This document shows positions 1 through 7,601 of a stretch of DNA of 61,786 nucleotides, piece after piece. Position 1 is the stretch's first letter, and each line of letters starts with the position of its first letter. Below the pieces are notes generated by a model that saw nothing but the letters and a program-made list of their open reading frames with translations, was not told the DNA's origin and did not search any database. The stretch covers positions 1 through 61,786 of the forward strand of contig CAKSNQ010000006.1 of NCBI GenBank assembly GCA_934476315.1, in the 5' to 3' direction. This stretch comes from an uncultured Eubacteriales bacterium. Lineage in GTDB: Bacteria; Bacillota; Clostridia; Oscillospirales; CAG-272. Made by a program: the position numbers and the translations under genes.

Positions 1-120
1 AAATTTAGATTTATTTCGGTTGCTGTCTGTTTCTACTTTTGACTAAAGTCTCCAATGCCGGATATGGGGGGAGAACCGGCTCAGGCGTTCGTGCCTGCCG
101 CGTAGCGCAGGCGGCTCCCC
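1..120. repeat. Direct repeat A, copy 1
   Basis: This stretch is almost identical to 388-506. It starts with an AT-rich segment (AAATTTAGATTTATTTCGG) and ends in a GC-rich stem-loop. The only difference I see is near 77-80, where this copy reads CCGGCT and the other CCCCT, one base shorter. The window edge may truncate it. Confidence 0.9.
93..112. repeat. GTAGC-loop hairpin 1
   Basis: Stem GCCTGC (93-98) pairs with GCAGGC (107-112) around the loop CGCGTAGC. It is an exact copy of the hairpin at 479-498 and a relative of those at 578-599 and 664-685. Confidence 0.75.
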
Positions 121-212
121 CGCACGCCCCCCACTCCAAGGCTTTGATGCGCGTCGCGCCGCAACCCCTCCCCATACCCCTCCCACAAAATTCGCTGAGA
201 TGTAGGAAGATG

Positions 213-248
213 GGGGATGGAAACTCTTGAGAGTTTTCATCCCCTTTT
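213..248 (+). terminator. Terminator-like hairpin
   Basis: GGGGATGGAAACTC (213-226) pairs with 231-244 around a TTGA loop, with one G-U pair, and is followed by TTTT. It would end a transcript entering from the left of the window. The stem resembles hairpins at 58295-58336 and 59169-59208 (GGGG-n-TG-n-AAA..ACTC pattern). Confidence 0.5.
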
Positions 249-306
249 AAGACAGCTCTGAAAAGAAATCTCGGCGCACAGCCACAGCCAAGGAAGTAGG
301 AGGAGG

Positions 307-349
307 CGGAGGGAGAAAACCTCGGCGTTTGAGATGGTTTCTCCCTCCG
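307..349. repeat. 14-bp inverted repeat
   Basis: CGGAGGGAGAAAACC (307-321) pairs with 336-349 with a single bulged A, around a 14-base loop. No T tract follows on either strand, so I list it as an inverted repeat rather than a terminator. Confidence 0.6.
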
Positions 350-387
350 CAAGAACCGCTGAAAGAGTATTGCTTTTGCTGTGTGGA

Positions 388-506
388 AAATTTAGATTTA
401 TTTCGGTTGCTGTCTGTTTCTACTTTTGACTAAAGTCTCCAATGCCGGATATGGGGGGAGAACCCCTCAGGCGTTCGTGCCTGCCGCGTAGCGCAGGCGG
501 CTCCCC
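388..506. repeat. Direct repeat A, copy 2
   Basis: Near-perfect second copy of the segment at 1-120, offset by 387 bases and then 386 after a one-base indel. It carries the same stem-loop, GCCTGC/GCAGGC around an 8-base loop ending in GTAGC, at 479-498. No coding capacity or transposase is nearby. Confidence 0.9.
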
Positions 507-577
507 CCAACGCCCTCCTACTCCGTGGCTGGATGCGCGGCACATTGGGGAGGGTGGCGCAGGGGAGTGCCGCGTGG

Positions 578-599
578 GTCTGCGTGCGTAGCCGCAGAC
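578..599. repeat. GTAGC-loop hairpin 3
   Basis: Stem GTCTGCG (578-584) pairs with CGCAGAC (593-599) around TGCGTAGC, followed by GGACCCC. It differs from the hairpin at 664-685 by a compensated C-G to T-A change. Confidence 0.75.
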
Positions 600-663
600 G
601 GACCCCACACCCCTTCCGGGCTTGCCGAATTTAGAAAGGCGGGCGCGAGGGTGTGGTGCGGGG

Positions 664-685
664 GTCTGTGGGTGTAGCCACAGAC
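664..685. repeat. GTAGC-loop hairpin 4
   Basis: Stem GTCTGTG (664-670) pairs with CACAGAC (679-685) around GGTGTAGC. The flanks (GGTGCGGGG on the left, CCTCGCACC on the right) can extend the stem with a G-U pair. The downstream CACCC(C)TTCCGGG is also shared with the copy at 578-599, so the repeat unit is about 70 bases. Confidence 0.7.
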
Positions 686-785
686 GGACCTCGCACCCTT
701 CCGGGGGCTTGCGGGGTTTGGTAAGTTTGGCAAGTTGATCTTGCCTCGTGCGATATCCCCCTCTCCCGAAAAAGCGCGCGGAGCA

Positions 786-814
786 TTGACAAACCGGGGA
801 AAATCGGGTATAAT
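786..814 (+). promoter_or_regulatory. Sigma-A promoter of the ppiC operon
   Basis: Exact TTGACA (786-791) and TATAAT (809-814) with a 17-base spacer, about 100 bases upstream of the parvulin gene at 919. Confidence 0.85.
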
Positions 815-918
815 AAAGCCAAAGACAACACGGGCGCGGCGGGCGTCCCGGCGCGGCGGTGCCGTGGTCGGCAAAGCTCCCGGAAAGCGCCTAATTGAAT
901 TTGTCGGTGAGGTTAAAA

Positions 919-1698
919 ATGATTCTTGGAACTCCGAATGAAAACTTAAACAGCGCAAACGAAAAGGTACTTGCCTCCGTTGGCGGCAAGCAGATTACAA
1001 GCGCCGATGTCGATGCGATGATCACCTCTATGGGGCAGAACGGCGCGACATACAACACGCCGCAGGGCAGAGCCGCCATTCTGGAGGAACTGATCGCGCA
1101 GAAGCTGATGCTCCTGGACGCGACGCGCAATCTCTATGAGCGCGAGCCGGCGTTCAAGGATCGCCTGAACCGCGCCAAAGAAAATCTTCTGATCGACTAC
1201 GCCATCGAAAAGACCATCTCTTCCGTCCGCGTCACTGACGATGAGGCAAAGGAATATTACAACGCGCACCCGGAACAGTTCGACGGGCAGGAGCAGGTGA
1301 GTGCTTCGCACATCCTCGTAGACGACGAGGCGCAGGCGCAGGCACTCCTGGAGCAGATCCGCGCGGGCGAGATTTCCTTTGAAGAGGCGGCGGGAAAATA
1401 CAGCAAGTGCCCCTCCTCCCAGAACGGCGGAAGCCTTGGCGAGTTCGGGCGCGGGCAGATGGTTCCCGAATTTGACGACGCCTGCTTCTCAATGAACGTC
1501 GGCGAGCTGCGCGGACCGGTCAAGACGCAGTTCGGCTACCACCTCATCCGCCTGGATTCCAAGGGCACGAGCGAAAAGCTGGCGTTCTCCGATGTGCGCG
1601 ACGCGATCAAGCGCAAGCTGACTATGGAAAAACAGCAGGCGGCGTACCGCTCCAAGGTCAACCAGCTGAAAATTCTGTATCCCGTCGATCAGTTCTGA
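919..1698 (+). CDS. Parvulin-type peptidyl-prolyl isomerase
   Basis: A 259-residue protein that should catalyse proline cis-trans isomerisation during protein folding. The C-terminal half (about residues 127-213) is a rotamase domain with the family hallmarks SASHILV at the start, GGSLGEFGRGQM in the middle and FGYHLIRL at the end. The N-terminal half is the helical SurA/PrsA-like chaperone region. There is no signal peptide or lipobox, so unlike PrsA it is probably cytosolic. I chose ATG 919 because GGTGAGG (906-912) sits 6 bases upstream; an in-frame TTG at 895 has no comparable site. It is the first gene after a perfect sigma-A promoter and is followed 26 bases later by a uracil-DNA glycosylase gene. 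The family call is firm; in vivo clients are unknown. Confidence 0.9.
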   Translation: MILGTPNENLNSANEKVLASVGGKQITSADVDAMITSMGQNGATYNTPQGRAAILEELIAQKLMLLDATRNLYEREPAFKDRLNRAKENLLIDYAIEKTISSVRVTDDEAKEYYNAHPEQFDGQEQVSASHILVDDEAQAQALLEQIRAGEISFEEAAGKYSKCPSSQNGGSLGEFGRGQMVPEFDDACFSMNVGELRGPVKTQFGYHLIRLDSKGTSEKLAFSDVRDAIKRKLTMEKQQAAYRSKVNQLKILYPVDQF

Positions 1699-1724
1699 AC
1701 GACGTAAAAGCGGAGGATTTTGCG

Positions 1725-2324
1725 ATGGAACAACATGGAACGGACAGCGCCCCGCTCTGGCAGTCGCTGGAGGAGAGGACGTCTGCCTGTCACGCCTGCC
1801 CGCTGGGGGCGACACGGACACACTGTGTGTTCGGGGTGGGAAACCGCGCGTCCTCCGTCATTTTTGTCGGGGAGGCGCCCGGCGAACAGGAGGACCTGAG
1901 CGGGATTCCTTTCGTCGGCAGGGCGGGACAGCTTCTCGACAAGTACCTGTTCGCGGTGGACATTCCGCGCGAGGAGGTCTACATTACCAACATTCTCAAG
2001 TGCCGCCCGCCGCACAACCGCGACCCGCTCCCCGAGGAACAGGACGCCTGTATTCCGTATCTGCGGGAGCAGTTTCGCCTGATCCACCCGCGGATTCTCG
2101 TGTGCCTCGGGCGGATTTCCGCCATGCGCCTCATCAAGCCGGAGTTCCGCATCACGCGGGAGCACGGGCAATGGTTCTTCAAGGGCGGGGTCTGGATGAC
2201 CGCGCTGTACCATCCGTCGGCACTGTTGCGTGACGCGGGCAAGCGCGAGGACATGCTGCGGGACATGCAGGCGGTCCGGGCGAAAATGCTGGAGCTTTCA
2301 GCGCAGAGTGAGGAGGAGACGTGA
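1725..2324 (+). CDS. Uracil-DNA glycosylase, family 4 (Fe-S)
   Basis: A 199-residue enzyme that removes uracil from DNA to start base-excision repair. The sequence shows four cysteines placed as in [4Fe-4S] family-4 UDGs (C22, C25, C93, C109), the motif GEAPGEQED at 49-57 that forms the uracil pocket, and HPSALL at 163-168 for DNA insertion. Length fits the family (about 200 residues). The start is ATG 1725, preceded by GGAGG at 1712-1716. It sits between the parvulin gene and a small channel gene and is probably cotranscribed with both; the next gene begins one base after its stop. Family-4 enzymes usually act on both single- and double-stranded DNA. Confidence 0.92.
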   Translation: MEQHGTDSAPLWQSLEERTSACHACPLGATRTHCVFGVGNRASSVIFVGEAPGEQEDLSGIPFVGRAGQLLDKYLFAVDIPREEVYITNILKCRPPHNRDPLPEEQDACIPYLREQFRLIHPRILVCLGRISAMRLIKPEFRITREHGQWFFKGGVWMTALYHPSALLRDAGKREDMLRDMQAVRAKMLELSAQSEEET

Positions 2325-2325
2325 C

Positions 2326-2943
2326 GTGAAAAATGTAAGATGCGGCGTGGTCGGCGGAGTGCTGGCGGGGCTTTGCATTGCACTGGGTGGGACGGTGTAC
2401 CTGTCGTGCGAAAACAAAATGGTGGGAGCGCTCCTTTTCTGCGTGGCGCTTCTGAGTATCTGCTATTTCGGGTTTTCCCTGTACACGGGCAAGATCGGGT
2501 ATCTTGCCGTTCACCCGACGGCGGCGGACGTGGTCGGAACCTTTTCCGGGCTTTTGGGAAACGCCATTGCCTGCGCGGGGTTCGGTCTGCTTGCCCGTGT
2601 GGGATTGCCCGCGGTGGGCGGGGCGGCGCAGACGCTTTGCGACGGGAAAATGGGACAGACTGTTCCGCAAACGCTCATCCGCGCGTTCTTCTGCGGGGTG
2701 CTGATGTACATAGCGGTCTGGATTTTCCGGAGCAAAAATACGCCGCTCGGCATCTTTTTGTGCATCCCGACGTTTATTCTCAGCGGATTTGAGCACTCAA
2801 TCGCCGATATGTTTTACTTTGCGGCGGCTGCGCGGTTTGACGGCACGGCAGGAATGTTCCTTTTGTGGGTCGTCCTCGGGAACAGCGTGGGCGGCATGTG
2901 TATTCCTCTTTTGCAAAAGCTGATGGGAGACAAGAACGCGTGA
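2326..2943 (+). CDS. Formate/nitrite transporter (FNT) family protein
   Basis: A 205-residue integral membrane protein with about six hydrophobic segments. Family features are SGFEHSIADMF near residue 147, which carries the conserved pore histidine region of FocA/NirC, the GLLGN turn near residue 70 and the late LGNSVGG segment. FNT proteins form pentameric channels for formate, nitrite, hydrosulfide or lactate; the substrate cannot be told here. At 205 residues it is short for the family (FocA 285), mainly through shorter ends. The start is the GTG at 2326, with AGGAGGAG at 2311-2318; this removes a 32-residue extension that would overlap the glycosylase gene. It is directly coupled to that gene (one-base gap). 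Confidence 0.82.
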   Translation: MKNVRCGVVGGVLAGLCIALGGTVYLSCENKMVGALLFCVALLSICYFGFSLYTGKIGYLAVHPTAADVVGTFSGLLGNAIACAGFGLLARVGLPAVGGAAQTLCDGKMGQTVPQTLIRAFFCGVLMYIAVWIFRSKNTPLGIFLCIPTFILSGFEHSIADMFYFAAAARFDGTAGMFLLWVVLGNSVGGMCIPLLQKLMGDKNA

Positions 2944-2966
2944 GCGCGGCGGAAGTCGTTGACTGT

Positions 2967-3006
2967 GGGGTGTCGCGCCTGACGCGGCGCCCCCGCTTTA
3001 CTTTTT
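2967..3006 (+). terminator. Possible terminator after the FNT gene
   Basis: GGGGTGTCGCG (2967-2977) pairs with CGCGGCGCCCC (2983-2993) with two G-U pairs, around a 5-base loop. The T-rich tract (CTTTACTTTTT) begins a few bases after the stem, so efficiency is uncertain. Confidence 0.45.
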
Positions 3007-3036
3007 GCGCCGACAGGTCGGGGGAGAGATACGGAA

Positions 3037-4077
3037 ATGGGAAATGAGGAAACGAAAAACGCGCTGTGCATCGGGGCGGTGAGCCTGCGTCACGGGCTGA
3101 TGCTCGCGCCACTGGCGGGCGTTAGTGACCATGTGTTCCGCCGCCTTTGTCGCGCGCAGGGCGCGGAGTATACCGTCAGCGAGATGGTCAGCGCAAAGTC
3201 GCTGTGCTATGAGAAAATGAGCAGCCGCGCCGTGGTGGGCGAGCGTTCCAGAACCGCGCCGCTGGTGACGGTTTTTGCCGACGATGTCCCGATGGCAGTG
3301 CAGATTTTCGGGAGCGAGCCGCCCTTCATGGCGGAAGCGGCGGCGATGATCGAGGCGGGAAGCTACGCGGGGTGTCGCAGTGCCGCGGCACCGTCGGCGA
3401 TCGACATCAACATGGGATGCCCGGTGCCCAAAATTGTCGGCAACGGCGAGGGAAGCGCACTCATGCGCGATCCGGCGCTGGCGGGACGGATCGTCCGGGC
3501 GGTGTGCGACGCGGTACGCTTGCCGGTGACGGTCAAGATTCGCACGGGCTGGGACGCTTCAAACGTCAACGCCGTGGAGCTTGCCAAGCGGCTGGAGGAC
3601 AGCGGCGCTGCCATGATCTGTGTGCACGGGCGGACGCGGGAGCAAATGTATCGCCCTGGCGTGGACCTGGAGACGATTGCCCGCGTCAAGGCGGCGCTTC
3701 ACATTCCCGTGGTGGGCAACGGCGGGATTATGAGCGCGGCGGACGCGTTGCGCATGTTGGATGTGACCGGCTGCGATGGGGTGATGATCGCGCGGGGCGC
3801 GATGGGAAATCCGTGGCTGTTCCGCGAAATTCTCTGCGCTATGGAGGGCAGGGAATACATCCCGCCGACGACGGAGGAGCGCGTGCGCGCGGCAATCTGC
3901 CACATGCAGGCGATGTGCGAGGAAAAAGGCGTGCATGCCGGTTTCGCCGAGTCCAAAAAGCAGGTCGTGTGGTATGTTCACGGCGTGCCCGGGGCGGCGG
4001 AGGCGCGGGGCAGGCTGATGACGGCGCAGACGCCCGAACAGGCGGAGGAAATTCTGCGGGAGCTGGCGACAAAGTAA
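3037..4077 (+). CDS. dusB: tRNA-dihydrouridine synthase (DusB type)
   Basis: A 346-residue flavoenzyme that reduces specific uridines in the tRNA D-loop to dihydrouridine using NADPH and FMN. Visible landmarks are LAPLAGVSDHVFRRL near the N-terminus, the catalytic cysteine C128 in DINMGCPVPK, the FMN/RNA motif CVHGRTREQ around 195-203, VVGNGGI in the barrel and ARGAMGNPW before the helical C-terminal RNA-binding domain. ATG 3037 has a GGGGGAGAG site upstream. Firmicutes often carry dusB in a translation-related cluster; here it follows a possible terminator and is followed by tandem repeats. Family assignment is firm; DusB rather than another Dus subgroup is by overall resemblance. Confidence 0.9.
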   Translation: MGNEETKNALCIGAVSLRHGLMLAPLAGVSDHVFRRLCRAQGAEYTVSEMVSAKSLCYEKMSSRAVVGERSRTAPLVTVFADDVPMAVQIFGSEPPFMAEAAAMIEAGSYAGCRSAAAPSAIDINMGCPVPKIVGNGEGSALMRDPALAGRIVRAVCDAVRLPVTVKIRTGWDASNVNAVELAKRLEDSGAAMICVHGRTREQMYRPGVDLETIARVKAALHIPVVGNGGIMSAADALRMLDVTGCDGVMIARGAMGNPWLFREILCAMEGREYIPPTTEERVRAAICHMQAMCEEKGVHAGFAESKKQVVWYVHGVPGAAEARGRLMTAQTPEQAEEILRELATK

Positions 4078-4087
4078 TTTTTTTCGG

Positions 4088-4189
4088 ACCGGCGGCGAAA
4101 GGATTCTTTACTGAACCGACGGCGAAAGGATTCTTTACCGAACCGGCGGTGAAGTGATTTTTCTGAGCCGATGGCGAAGTGATTTTTCG
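4088..4189. repeat. 27-bp tandem repeat after dusB
   Basis: Four imperfect units begin at 4088, 4115, 4142 and 4167 with core CCGnCGGCGAAAGGATTCTTT, the last two drifting to GAAGTGATTTTT. Period is 27, 27 and 25 bases. It lies immediately after the dusB stop and has no good gene of its own. Confidence 0.85.
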
Positions 4190-4302
4190 CGGGGCGCTTT
4201 TCCGGGCTCGCGCAAACCGTTTTGAGTACGTGCGGAGTGCGCTGAAGCAAGCCGGGAGTCCGGGAAAATAATTTCGTGGCAAAAACGTGAGGGGGGAGAT
4301 TG

Positions 4303-4896
4303 ATGAGGACGGATGACAAGCAGACGCGGGCGTGGATTCGCGCGGCGCAGGATGGCGACGAGCAGGCATTCGCCGCCTTGCTCTCGCACCTGGAAGCGCC
4401 GGTGTATCGCTATGCCCTCTCCCTGCTGCGCCATGAGGCGGATGCGCAGGACGTTGCCCAGGAGGTTTTCATCAAGCTGTGGCGCACCCTGCCGTCGTAT
4501 CGGTCGGACTGCCCGATTCTGTCGTACGTTCTGACCATGACGCGCAACGCAGTGATCGACTGGCAACGGCGTCGGGTTAGCGCGGGCGGTGACGTGCTCT
4601 CACTCTCCGACACCGACGAGGACGGGCGGACGCTCCTCCCCGAGGTCGCCGACCCCTCCCCGGAAGCCTCTCCACCGCGGATGGTTGAGCAGGCGGAACG
4701 TCTTGCCGCCATACGGCGGGCGATCGGGGAATTGCCCGCGCCGCAACGCGAGGTGTTGATTCTGCGGGCGATCGACGGGTGTTCTTACGAGGAGATCGCG
4801 CGGATTTTGTCGGCGGAGGTCGGGACCGTCAAGAGCCGACTGTTCCGCGCACGGGAAAATCTTGAGAAAATTCTCAGGGAATGGAACATTTTGTGA
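4303..4896 (+). CDS. ECF-type RNA polymerase sigma factor
   Basis: A 197-residue sigma-70 family regulator with only regions 2 and 4, as in extracytoplasmic-function sigmas. Region 2 (about 22-92) contains EADAQDVAQEVFIKLWR, the core-binding helix; region 4 (about 132-190) contains LPAPQREVLILRAIDGCSY and the recognition helix VGTVKSRLFRAREN. A 35-residue acidic linker separates them. The start is ATG 4303 behind GGGGGGAGA (4291-4299). The next gene encodes a zinc-finger, single-pass membrane protein, so the pair fits the standard sigma/anti-sigma module. The signal and target promoters are not evident; I could not identify a convincing ECF-type promoter upstream. Confidence 0.92.
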   Translation: MRTDDKQTRAWIRAAQDGDEQAFAALLSHLEAPVYRYALSLLRHEADAQDVAQEVFIKLWRTLPSYRSDCPILSYVLTMTRNAVIDWQRRRVSAGGDVLSLSDTDEDGRTLLPEVADPSPEASPPRMVEQAERLAAIRRAIGELPAPQREVLILRAIDGCSYEEIARILSAEVGTVKSRLFRARENLEKILREWNIL

Positions 4897-4940
4897 AACG
4901 GTGCGTCTTATGAGTGAAAGAAAACAGGGGAGTTGAGGCT

Positions 4941-5819
4941 ATGAGAAAGGAACATACGGCGAGCGACGCGTGTGAGAGGGTGCTCCCTCTGCTTTCGCGT
5001 TATAGTGAGTGCGCGCTTTCCCGACGGGATGCCGCCGGGGTGCGCAGACACATCGCGTCGTGCGCGTCCTGCCGCGAGGCATTGCACAGGCAGGAACTGC
5101 TTTCCAAATGGATCGTCGGGAGCGCGGCGCCGCTTCCGCCGGAATTGCACGGTGACGTGATGCGCGTCGTTCATGCCGAGCCACGGTCGGGAGCGGAATC
5201 GTTCGGAGAATCGCGCGGAGAACTGCGGCGGAAGCGTTTGCCCGCACGCCGCCTTGCCGTCGCGCTGGCGGTGGGGTGCTTTGTCCTTTTGGCAGTGGCG
5301 GTTTTGCCCATTACCATGACCGTGGGCAGGAAGGCGTTCGCCCCGGCGCCGGCGAACCCGGACATGGCAATGCCGGGGGAGAATACAGGAAATTATGAAG
5401 ACAGTGCCACGTATGACGATGGTGCGCGGGAATTGACCGTATATCGGGAGCATTTCCCCGCAGACTCGTGGGGTGAGCCGGAACAGACCGAAACCCCGGG
5501 GGCGTCGGCGGACGACAAGAGCACAGGACGGTCCGCCGTTGAGGAATTTCTCACGCGGCAGGGCGTCTGGTGCGCGACGGACGGGAGCGCCCGACTGATC
5601 TTTGCGGACGACGGGGCGAGTGTGCTGTGGTGCTTCTCCGGCGGGGTGGAGCAGGCACAGGTTTGCCGCGACGGGGAGGATCGGCTGACGCTGACCTTTG
5701 CGTCGGGAGTGTCGTGGACATACACTGTCCGGCAGAACGAGGACGGAACATTGACGTTGTGCAGAATCCTCGCGGTGAGCGGTCAGACGGGGACATCCGG
5801 GCAAGGAGGGCGAGACTGA
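4941..5819 (+). CDS. Zinc-finger transmembrane anti-sigma factor
   Basis: A 292-residue protein placed 44 bases after the ECF sigma gene. The N-terminal cytoplasmic part carries the zinc-binding anti-sigma signature H37-x3-C41-x2-C44 (RRHIASCASC). One transmembrane helix follows at about 104-128 and the remaining 160 residues would be extracytoplasmic, low in recognisable motifs, acidic and proline/threonine-rich near 170-200. It should hold the sigma factor inactive until a signal is sensed outside the membrane. I chose ATG 4941 with AGGGGAG at 4926-4932; an in-frame GTG at 4914 adds nine residues without a better site. The outer domain matches no family I recognise. Confidence 0.82.
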   Translation: MRKEHTASDACERVLPLLSRYSECALSRRDAAGVRRHIASCASCREALHRQELLSKWIVGSAAPLPPELHGDVMRVVHAEPRSGAESFGESRGELRRKRLPARRLAVALAVGCFVLLAVAVLPITMTVGRKAFAPAPANPDMAMPGENTGNYEDSATYDDGARELTVYREHFPADSWGEPEQTETPGASADDKSTGRSAVEEFLTRQGVWCATDGSARLIFADDGASVLWCFSGGVEQAQVCRDGEDRLTLTFASGVSWTYTVRQNEDGTLTLCRILAVSGQTGTSGQGGRD

Positions 5820-6517
5820 TGGCTTCATCTCAGAAAAGTGAATATCCGTCGCGCCCGGGAACGTCTCCGCGCAAGGCTACGGGCGAACCCGCCGAAATCT
5901 GCCTGGTGACGGAGGATGCGGCGCTGGCGCGGCTGATCTCCCTTGAATCCGGGGAGCTGTCGCTCGCGTTTTCTGTCTGCACGTCTGCGGATGGAAAGCC
6001 TGACGCCGAGGTGCCTGAGGTGCTGTGGCTGCTGGATCAGGACAGTGCGGTGGGACGTGCGGCGGCGTCGAAGTTGCCCAGGTCGGCGGCACGGATTCTG
6101 ATCGGGCGCGGCATTTCGGACAGCGCCGACGGACACAGGTTGCACCGCCCGTTTGAGACTGTGCGACTGCGACAGCTTCTGCTATCGCTCGCGGCGGGTG
6201 CGAGAACCATTGAGAGGACGACTTCGCGGGAGGGGACGGCAGCCGACCTTTTGCTTGCCATGGAGGATGAAACGACTCTGCGGTGCGGCACGCGCCGGAT
6301 CACGCTGACCACGAACGAGGCGGCGGTGATGCGTTGCCTGATCGCGCACAGGGGGGAGCTTGTGACGCATGAAATGCTGGAACAGTGTCTCGGGGGGACC
6401 TCCAGAAGCAATAAAATCGAGGTCTATCTGTGCTTTCTGCGTCGCAAGCTGGAGGTGCCGGTGGTCGCTCGTCTGATTACGACGGTGCGCGGCAAGGGGT
6501 ATCGCCTGGAGCATTGA
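5819..6517 (+). CDS. Winged-helix regulator with degenerate receiver
   Basis: A 232-residue protein whose ATG overlaps the anti-sigma stop (TGATG) and has AAGGAGG at 5803-5809. The C-terminal part (about 150-231) is an OmpR/PhoB-type winged helix: LTTNEAAVMRCLIAHRGELV, the recognition helix region RSNKIEVYLCFLRRKL and the wing TVRGKGYRL. The N-terminal part (about 25-128) has the hydrophobic strand pattern of a receiver (EICLVTED, VLWLLDQD, ARILIGRG) but lacks a clear acidic pocket and the usual conserved lysine, so it probably is not phosphorylated in the normal way. Its place as third gene of a sigma/anti-sigma operon suggests joint control of one regulon. No histidine kinase is adjacent. 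Confidence 0.75.
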   Translation: MASSQKSEYPSRPGTSPRKATGEPAEICLVTEDAALARLISLESGELSLAFSVCTSADGKPDAEVPEVLWLLDQDSAVGRAAASKLPRSAARILIGRGISDSADGHRLHRPFETVRLRQLLLSLAAGARTIERTTSREGTAADLLLAMEDETTLRCGTRRITLTTNEAAVMRCLIAHRGELVTHEMLEQCLGGTSRSNKIEVYLCFLRRKLEVPVVARLITTVRGKGYRLEH

Positions 6518-6690
6518 CGTTCGGGCGCCGGGTGCGGGTGTTCGGTTCGGCGCTGGGCGGTCAGCGCCCAATGCTCAACGTTCAATTCTCGGCGTTCAAC
6601 GGTCCACATCCGGTTTCGGTTTCACGACGGGAAATCGAGAGTGGCGGGACTGCGCAATTGCGCCATCCAGATTACGCGCTATCGCCTAAA

Positions 6691-6735
6691 AAAGCCGCGG
6701 CAAGCTCCGGTGAACGGACGCTGTGCCGCGGCTTT
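6691..6735 (-). terminator. Terminator of spo0A
   Basis: AAAGCCGCGGCA (6691-6702) pairs perfectly with 6724-6735. On the minus strand the stem is followed by a T tract (A-run at 6688-6693). It lies between the convergent regulator gene and spo0A and may serve both. Confidence 0.85.
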
Positions 6736-6774
6736 CGTATGCGGGGGTGTTGGTTTGGTACGGAAATCCCGGAA

Positions 6775-7566
6775 TCAATACAGCTTGTAGCGAAGCCGCA
6801 GATTGTCGGCGATCATGGCAATAAACTCGGAGTTGGTCGGCTTGCCGCGGTTGTTCTGGACGGTGTAGCCGAAATAGGAATTGAGGGTATCGACATCCCC
6901 GCGATCCCACGCGACCTCGATGGCGTGACGGATGGCGCGCTCCACCCGCGAGGTCGTTGTGGCGTATTTTTTGGCGACGGAGGGATAAAGGACCTTGGTG
7001 ACGGAGTTGATGATGTCGCTGTCGCGCACCGTCATGAGAATCGCCGTGCGCAGATACTGGTAGCCCTTGATGTGCGCGGGAACGCCAATCTGATGGATGA
7101 TCTTCGTGACCTGCGTCTCAATGTCGGGGGTTTTGTCCTCCGCGGACGGCGCGGTCTCCTGCACAGCGGCGGGAGCATCGCCTCTGGATGTGAGGATTTC
7201 CTCGATATGTTCGCACAGACTGCCGATGTGGATGGGCTTGAGCAGGCACAGCCGCGCACCCGCATTGGTTGCCTGGATGAACATGCCCTCGCTCGGGACC
7301 GAGGAAATGACGATGAACGCCGGGGCGGGGTCGGGCGCGGTGTCGATGTTCTGCGCCGAACGCAACACGCCGATGCCGTCCATCTTGGACAGCCATACGT
7401 CGATGATGACAATGTCCGGGTGGAAGCGCGAAATTTTTTGCAGCGCCTCCTCGCCGTTGGACGCTTCTTCCATATAACGATAGCCCGCCCGCGTCAAGCC
7501 TTCCCGCAAGGTTGCCCGCTGGGACTGGCTCTCATCCGCAATCAAAATCCGTGTTGTAAATTCCAT
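6775..7566 (-). CDS. spo0A: Sporulation master regulator Spo0A
   Basis: A 263-residue phosphorelay response regulator that commits the cell to sporulation by binding Spo0A boxes. The N-terminal receiver shows acidic-pocket residues D11/E12, phospho-acceptor D56 in IVIIDVWLSKMDG and the conserved lysine K110 in LLKP. After a linker (about 128-150) comes the Spo0A-specific DNA-binding domain, unmistakable from SRVERAIRHAIEVAW (206-220) and the end GKPTNSEFIAMIADNLRLR. Start is ATG at 7566 with GGAGGG just upstream; the longer frame to 7647 would run through the promoter. A sigma-A-like promoter with an internal palindrome precedes it. Clostridia usually encode spo0A near spoIVB; here spoIVB is not adjacent, the upstream gene being an unknown 135-residue protein. 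Confidence 0.96.
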   Translation of the reverse strand: MEFTTRILIADESQSQRATLREGLTRAGYRYMEEASNGEEALQKISRFHPDIVIIDVWLSKMDGIGVLRSAQNIDTAPDPAPAFIVISSVPSEGMFIQATNAGARLCLLKPIHIGSLCEHIEEILTSRGDAPAAVQETAPSAEDKTPDIETQVTKIIHQIGVPAHIKGYQYLRTAILMTVRDSDIINSVTKVLYPSVAKKYATTTSRVERAIRHAIEVAWDRGDVDTLNSYFGYTVQNNRGKPTNSEFIAMIADNLRLRYKLY

Positions 7567-7601
7567 TGTTTTCCCTCCGATAGATATTTTTGATCGTTGC
7601 A

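Larger units (their letters stand above)
1..785. other. Gene-free repeat-rich region
   Basis: No open frame here has a convincing ribosome binding site or a recognisable protein. The stretch instead contains two copies of a roughly 118-base direct repeat, four short stem-loops with a shared GTAGC loop, and two larger hairpins, each entered separately. The short open frames in it are the GC-rich repeats read in various phases. Confidence 0.7.

Noticed and set aside
1..785. Insertion sequence at the left end
   Set aside because: The repeats lack a transposase frame, terminal inverted repeats and target-site duplications.
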